A DNA stretch of 9,650 nucleotides from Deltaproteobacteria bacterium (GTDB taxonomy: Bacteria; Desulfobacterota; Desulfobacteria; Desulfobacterales; UBA11574). Below, one piece after another: positions 5,413-9,650 of the stretch. Made by a program: the position numbers and the translations under genes. Position 1 is the first letter of the stretch; every line of letters starts with the position of its first letter. The notes below the pieces were generated by a model that worked only from the letters and a program-made list of their open reading frames with translations, had not been told where the DNA came from and did no database searches. The DNA is taken from the NCBI GenBank assembly GCA_019313505.1, contig JAFDBA010000076.1, positions 1 through 9,650 on the forward strand, in the 5' to 3' direction.

Positions 5413-8400
5413 AGCTTTCGAACTTATTGAAAACGATTACGCCTGTAAGTTTTTACGGAACCGACCCTGATGCCGGACAATTTTCACTTTCACCGGACCC
5501 TGAAATAGGTTCTATCCATTACAGAGCGCAGGATGTTAAGCCGGGTGGGCTGTTTGTTGCGATAAAGGGCTTTGCCGCAGATGGTCATGACTTTATTGAT
5601 GAAGCGTTGGCAAGGGGGGCATCAGCAATTGTTACCCAAAAACCCGTGAGTAAAAAATCGATAACCATAGAAGTTAAAAACACCAGAAATGCCCTTGCAA
5701 AAATATCAGATCAGTTTTACTCAAATCCATCAAAAAAGCTGTTTTTAATCGGAATAACCGGTACCAACGGAAAAACAACCACTGCATTTTTAGCCGAGAA
5801 TTTGCTTTCAGATGCCGGCATCAAAGTCGGTGTCATTGGAACACTAAATTACCGATATTCCGGTAAAACGTTTCAAAACCCAATAACAACACCGGAATCT
5901 TACGATCTGCAAAAAATCCTGGCGGAAATGCTCAAAAGCGGCATCACCCATGTTGTTATGGAAGTTTCTTCCCACGCCATCGACCTCGACAGGATTTGCA
6001 ATTGCAAATTCGATCTTCTGGTCTTTACCAACCTGACCCAGGATCATCTGGATTATCACGGAGATATGCATTCATACTGGTCCTGTAAAAAAAGACTCTT
6101 TACACAAATTCCCGATTCAGTACCGGGAAACGGTCGGGTTTCGGCTGTAATCAATTACAATGATGAAAAAGGAAAAGAGCTTGTAAAACTACTTGAAACA
6201 AGCATCGGGAAACCATCAGTGTTTTCGGTGGGCTTTTCCAACGGCAACAGTATATGGGCCAGGAACATAATGCACAACCTAACCGGTATCACCGGTAAAG
6301 TTGTTACGCCGGCCGGCTCTTTTGAATTCAAATCACCCCTTGTGGGAAAACATAACCTGGAAAATATTCTCTGCGCCACAGGAATCGGTATTGTGCTCGA
6401 TCTCACTTTAGATTCCATCAAAAGGGGCATCCAAGCGGTTTGCACAGTACCCGGTCGTCTTGAATCAATCCCCAATAATATCAATCGGTTTGTATATGTC
6501 GATTACGCTCATACTCCGGATGCTCTTGAAAATGTGCTGTCCGCGCTAAATTTTTCGGCCACAGGCAGAATAATCTGTGTATTAGGATGCGGTGGCAACC
6601 GGGACAAAACCAAACGACCCCTAATGGGGCAAACGGCAGCAAGGTTATGTGATCTTACAGTGATAACATCGGACAATCCCAGAACAGAGCCGCCCATGGA
6701 AATTATTGAACAAATCGTTCAGGGTGCAAAAAAAACGATTTCCAACGTTTATACGCCGGCCGATCTGTCAACCGGTTTCCGGAAAAAAGGATATGTTGTG
6801 GAACCGGACCGTAAAAGAGCCATAGCGCTTGCAATTACGGCGTCCCGGGAGGGCGATATCGTTTTGATTGCCGGAAAGGGGAATGAAACGTATCAGATCA
6901 TAGGAAACAATACCATCAGTTTTGATGACAGGATTGAGGCAAAAACAGCACTTTCCAGACTGGAAATTCAAGGTCCGGGGCACAATATATATGATCATTC
7001 CGAACCCGAAACCCGAAATCCCATCCCCTGGACCACTGCTGAAATTCTTGAGGCCACGGGAGGAGACCTTTTACTGGGTGATCTTAAACACTCTTTTTCA
7101 GGCATATCCATCGATTCGCGCAGCATATCAGTGGATGAACTCTTTGTTGCCATCAAGGGAGATATCCATGACGGTCATAGTTTTACCAGCAATGTAATTG
7201 AGCGCGGAGTCAGCGGCCTTTTGATAGACAGGGCCAAGACCCATACGCTGTCCGGCAAGGAATCCACGGAAAATGTGCTTGTCTGCATAACGGTAAAGGA
7301 CACCATTAGAGCGTTGGGCGACATTGCAGCATTTAACAGAAAACGCTCAAATGCAGCAGTCGTTTCCATAACCGGCTCAAACGGTAAAACCAGTACCCGA
7401 AAAATGACGGCAGAGGTCGTTTCCAGACGATTTTCCACGCTATCTACTTCCGGAAATTTAAATAACCAGATCGGACTTCCCCTTACCCTGCTGAATCTTA
7501 ACTTAAACCACAGATGGGCTGTACTGGAACTTGGTATGAACAGTCCTGGAGAAATAAAGCGTCTCGGAGAAATCTGTTCCCCCGATATCGGTGTTATCAC
7601 AAACATCGGTCCCGCACACCTTGAAGGATTGGGGTCCCTGGATGCGATCATGCAAGCCAAAGGAGAACTTTTAGAGGAAATCAAGCCGGATGGGACAGCG
7701 GTCTTGAATGCGGATGACCCGAGAGTTTTGCAGTTGGCCGATTACACCTCCAGGAAAGTTCTGCTTTTCGGACTTTCAAAAAACGCCTTGATAAGAGCTC
7801 TGACGGTGAAGGAAACAGGAACAGGTCTGTCTTTTACCCTGGTACTACCCGAGGAAAGTATTACCGTGGATTTAAAAACTCCGGCGATTTTCATGGTTTC
7901 AAACGCACTTGCGGCTGCAGCTGTTGGATATCTGTTGGGTTTAACCGCCGGGGAAATTAAAGAAGGTCTCGAAAATTTCAAACCGGTTAAGGGAAGGATG
8001 AATATATTAAAAACCGGCAAGGGAATCAATATCATCGACGATACATACAATGCCAATCCGGACTCAATGAAAGCAGCTATAAATACTCTTATGTCATTGA
8101 AGGGTAACAACAGGGGAATTCTGGTTGCGGGCGACATGCTTGAACTTGGAGAGCATGCAGAGTCCATGCACCGAAATATCGGCCGAATAGCCGCCGGGTC
8201 GGATATCGCCAAGCTTTATGTCACAGGTCAGTTCGCCCAAACCGTGGCCATGGGTGCTATGGACGAAGATATGGATTCCCGTGATATTTTTACAGATACT
8301 AAAGAAAAGATTCTGGAAGATATCAAAGACCGGACAGGACCGGGTGACTGGGTCCTTGTGAAGGGGTCCAGGGGAATGACCATGGAAACAATTGTTCAAG

Positions 8401-8426
8401 GGCTATTGGATTGGAGCAAAAACTAA
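5409..8426 (+). CDS. bifunctional MurE-MurF fusion (DAP ligase / D-Ala-D-Ala ligase)
   Basis: One 1005-residue frame carries two complete Mur ligases. MurE (about 1-519) adds meso-diaminopimelate to UDP-MurNAc-L-Ala-D-Glu: ATP loop GITGTNGKTTTA (115-126), EVSSHA (185-190), a likely carbamylated lysine K227 in YWSCKKRLF, KHNLEN (314-319), VDYAHTPDALE (364-374) and the DAP-selecting DNPR (422-425). MurF (about 539-1005) adds D-Ala-D-Ala: ITGSNGKTST (654-663), NNQIGLPLTLL (686-696), ELGMNSPGE (707-715), NIGPAHLEG (732-740), DDTYNANPDSM (877-887), GDMLELGE (908-915) and VKGSRGM (984-990). The two N-terminal domains align with each other (LFVAIKG at 48-54 and 578-584). The linker is only about 20 residues, with no stop, frameshift or internal ribosome binding site. 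All key residues look intact, so both activities are expected. Such fusions are known, for example in Bordetella, but separate genes are the rule. The start overlaps ftsI by four bases (ATGA). Confidence 0.96.
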   Translation: MKLSNLLKTITPVSFYGTDPDAGQFSLSPDPEIGSIHYRAQDVKPGGLFVAIKGFAADGHDFIDEALARGASAIVTQKPVSKKSITIEVKNTRNALAKISDQFYSNPSKKLFLIGITGTNGKTTTAFLAENLLSDAGIKVGVIGTLNYRYSGKTFQNPITTPESYDLQKILAEMLKSGITHVVMEVSSHAIDLDRICNCKFDLLVFTNLTQDHLDYHGDMHSYWSCKKRLFTQIPDSVPGNGRVSAVINYNDEKGKELVKLLETSIGKPSVFSVGFSNGNSIWARNIMHNLTGITGKVVTPAGSFEFKSPLVGKHNLENILCATGIGIVLDLTLDSIKRGIQAVCTVPGRLESIPNNINRFVYVDYAHTPDALENVLSALNFSATGRIICVLGCGGNRDKTKRPLMGQTAARLCDLTVITSDNPRTEPPMEIIEQIVQGAKKTISNVYTPADLSTGFRKKGYVVEPDRKRAIALAITASREGDIVLIAGKGNETYQIIGNNTISFDDRIEAKTALSRLEIQGPGHNIYDHSEPETRNPIPWTTAEILEATGGDLLLGDLKHSFSGISIDSRSISVDELFVAIKGDIHDGHSFTSNVIERGVSGLLIDRAKTHTLSGKESTENVLVCITVKDTIRALGDIAAFNRKRSNAAVVSITGSNGKTSTRKMTAEVVSRRFSTLSTSGNLNNQIGLPLTLLNLNLNHRWAVLELGMNSPGEIKRLGEICSPDIGVITNIGPAHLEGLGSLDAIMQAKGELLEEIKPDGTAVLNADDPRVLQLADYTSRKVLLFGLSKNALIRALTVKETGTGLSFTLVLPEESITVDLKTPAIFMVSNALAAAAVGYLLGLTAGEIKEGLENFKPVKGRMNILKTGKGINIIDDTYNANPDSMKAAINTLMSLKGNNRGILVAGDMLELGEHAESMHRNIGRIAAGSDIAKLYVTGQFAQTVAMGAMDEDMDSRDIFTDTKEKILEDIKDRTGPGDWVLVKGSRGMTMETIVQGLLDWSKN

Positions 8427-8467
8427 AATTGATGTAATACTTTAGATTTTTTAAAAAAAACTTAACC
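8427..8467. other. 41-bp AT-rich gap before mraY, possible weak promoter
   Basis: This is the only real gap between cluster genes. It has no Shine-Dalgarno-like purine run; instead TTTTTT and a run of eight As lie directly upstream of mraY. A weak promoter can be drawn: TTGATG at 8429-8434 (overlapping the gap edge) and TAAAAA at 8452-8457, spacer 17. It would start transcription only a few bases before the mraY ATG. Both hexamers match just four consensus bases, so chance is likely in such AT-rich DNA. Confidence 0.25.
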
Positions 8468-9547
8468 ATGCTATATCATTTACTATATCCGCTTCACAAA
8501 TCCATATCAGTGTTGAATGTATTTCGGTACATTACATTCCGGACGATTTATGCCAGTCTGACGGCTTTTTTGATCTGTTTTATTCTTGGACCGTGGGTTA
8601 TTCGAAAAATGAGCTATCTGCAGATAGGGCAGTACATACAAGAAGACGGTCCGCCGACTCACCACAAAAAGGCAGGTACACCGACCATGGGCGGAGTACT
8701 AATAATTTTTTCCATAGTCGTTTCTACCCTTTTATGGGCCAATTTAACCAATTATTACATCTGGATAGTCCTTCTGGTCACCCTCGGCTACGGCGGTATA
8801 GGTTTCATAGACGATTATCTTACGCAAATCAAAAAACGTAACAAAGGGCTAAGTGTCCGAAACAAATTTCTGCTGCAGACGATTCTTGCGATCGTGACAG
8901 GGGTGCTTATATGCTCATACGCGGGCTTTTCTACTCGCTTAACCATTCCGTTTTTAAAAAATATTTCACCGGATCTTGGAAAAGGATACATCCTGTTTGC
9001 CGCCCTTGTAATTATCGGCACATCAAACGCAGTCAATATCACAGACGGCCTTGATGGTCTTGCAATCGGACCTTTTATCATCGCTTCAGCCACATATATG
9101 ATCTTGGCCTACGTTGCCGGACATTTTAAAATCGCCAATTACCTGCAAATCAAATATGTGGCCGGAAGCGGAGAAATCGCAATTTTCTGCGGAGCCATGG
9201 CCGGAGCAGGTCTGGGATTTCTGTGGTTTAATTCATACCCTGCACAAATTTTCATGGGCGATGTCGGTTCTCTTGCCCTGGGCGGAGCAATAGGCACCGT
9301 AGCTGTTATCATCAAGCAGGAAATACTGCTAATTCTGGTCGGCGGGCTCTTTGTCATCGAAACACTATCAGTAATTTTTCAGGTCGGTTTTTTCAAGATG
9401 ACAAACGGGCGCAGGATTTTCAGAATGGCCCCGCTTCACCACCATTTTGAACTTAAAGGGTGGCCTGAACCCAAGGTTATTGTTCGATTCTGGATAATTG
9501 CAATCGCTCTGGCACTGCTTGCCATGAGTACGCTGAAACTTAGATAA
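8468..9547 (+). CDS. mraY: phospho-N-acetylmuramoyl-pentapeptide transferase MraY
   Basis: MraY is an integral inner-membrane enzyme that transfers phospho-MurNAc-pentapeptide from UDP to undecaprenyl phosphate, making lipid I. It uses the product of the preceding MurE-MurF. The length of 359 residues matches the usual 360, with about ten hydrophobic segments. Family motifs are present: MLYHLLYPLH start, LQIGQYIQEDGPPTHHKKAG (51-70), TPTMGG (71-76), the catalytic aspartates D115-D116 in GFIDDYL, NITDGLDGLA (190-199), IFMGDVGSLALGG with D265 (261-273), and APLHHHFELKGWPE (321-334) with the three histidines. The start at 8468 is set by the conserved MLYHLLYP opening, although no ribosome binding site is visible. 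The gene begins 41 bases after murE-murF, unlike the overlapping genes before it. Confidence 0.97.
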   Translation: MLYHLLYPLHKSISVLNVFRYITFRTIYASLTAFLICFILGPWVIRKMSYLQIGQYIQEDGPPTHHKKAGTPTMGGVLIIFSIVVSTLLWANLTNYYIWIVLLVTLGYGGIGFIDDYLTQIKKRNKGLSVRNKFLLQTILAIVTGVLICSYAGFSTRLTIPFLKNISPDLGKGYILFAALVIIGTSNAVNITDGLDGLAIGPFIIASATYMILAYVAGHFKIANYLQIKYVAGSGEIAIFCGAMAGAGLGFLWFNSYPAQIFMGDVGSLALGGAIGTVAVIIKQEILLILVGGLFVIETLSVIFQVGFFKMTNGRRIFRMAPLHHHFELKGWPEPKVIVRFWIIAIALALLAMSTLKLR

Positions 9548-9618
9548 GACATAGGTAATATGTACATAATACAAAATCCATAACCCATTACCCAACCCGG
9601 ATGAACCGGACAAGTTGC
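9548..9618. other. non-coding region after mraY
   Basis: This 71-base stretch contains no gene. It holds a perfect 10-bp palindrome TATGTACATA (9559-9568) and CCGG-ATGAA-CCGG (9597-9609), which could form a 4-bp hairpin but lacks a T run. In most dcw clusters murD follows mraY closely; here its start is not reached within 100 bases. Confidence 0.5.
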
Positions 9619-9650
9619 AAGTGAGCTAAAGTTTGAAGTGAGCTAAAGTT
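9619..9650. repeat. 17-bp tandem direct repeat cut by the window end
   Basis: The unit AAGTGAGCTAAAGTTTG (9619-9635) is followed at once by AAGTGAGCTAAAGTT (9636-9650), identical over all 15 visible bases. A partial match, AAGTTG, lies just before at 9612-9617. More copies may lie beyond the edge. The repeat sits in non-coding DNA between mraY and the next cluster gene. Its function is unknown; it may be a short minisatellite or part of a dispersed intergenic repeat. Confidence 0.8.

Noticed and set aside
7175..7684. Long open frame (169 codons) on the minus strand inside the MurF part
   Set aside because: It lies wholly opposite conserved MurF motifs, has no ribosome binding site, and its Ser/Pro/Arg-rich sequence is what the complement of such coding DNA gives.
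7742..8212. Open frame of 156 codons on the minus strand opposite the MurF C-terminus
   Set aside because: It mirrors a strongly conserved coding strand, has biased composition and no start context. It is a shadow of murF.
1..9650. CRISPR array, riboswitch, integrase or insertion sequence
   Set aside because: I found no regularly spaced repeat array, no recognisable aptamer, and no transposase or integrase motif on either strand.

Overview
The window carries the left part of a division and cell-wall (dcw/mra) cluster of a Gram-negative bacterium. It lies downstream of a tRNA-Val and of an AT-rich stretch holding two unrecognised membrane-protein genes. MurE-type meso-diaminopimelate chemistry (a DNPR motif), the order mraZ-rsmH-ftsL-ftsI-mur-mraY, moderate GC in the cluster and the general look of the proteins suggest a sulfate-reducer-like deltaproteobacterium (Desulfobacterota, perhaps Desulfobacterales). 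This placement is an inference from gene style; no marker gene in the window settles it.

Left region (1-1995). The first 45 bases are the 3' part of a tRNA whose anticodon reads GAC (valine), followed by a weak hairpin. Next comes a gene at 169-939 for a two-helix membrane protein with a charged cytoplasmic tail, which seems to contain an internal duplication. Bases 940-1221 have no convincing intact gene, but the minus strand reads like an eroded, frameshifted coding fragment. A small single-helix membrane protein gene with a good ribosome binding site lies at 1222-1518. Bases 1519-1928 are AT-rich and have no gene I can support. This whole region is visibly more AT-rich than the cluster that follows.

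Cluster (1929-9547). A sigma70-like promoter and three 10-bp-spaced TGG boxes, a likely MraZ operator, precede mraZ. Then come rsmH (16S rRNA methyltransferase), ftsL (divisome scaffold), ftsI (septal transpeptidase), a single 1005-codon gene fusing murE to murF, and mraY (lipid I synthase). The first four junctions overlap by 1, 4, 4 and 4 bases, so these five genes are probably translationally coupled. The chain breaks only before mraY, where a 41-bp AT-rich gap has no visible Shine-Dalgarno sequence. MurE-MurF turns UDP-MurNAc-dipeptide into the pentapeptide, MraY moves this to undecaprenyl phosphate, and FtsI cross-links the final product at the septum with FtsL as a divisome partner.

Right edge (9548-9650). 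The expected next gene (murD in most clusters) is not reached. The non-coding bases end in a 17-bp tandem repeat that runs off the window.

The most notable points are the murE-murF fusion, the clear MraZ operator overlapping the mraZ translation start, the duplicated orphan membrane protein, and the tandem repeat inside the dcw cluster. I see no wholly new system here.
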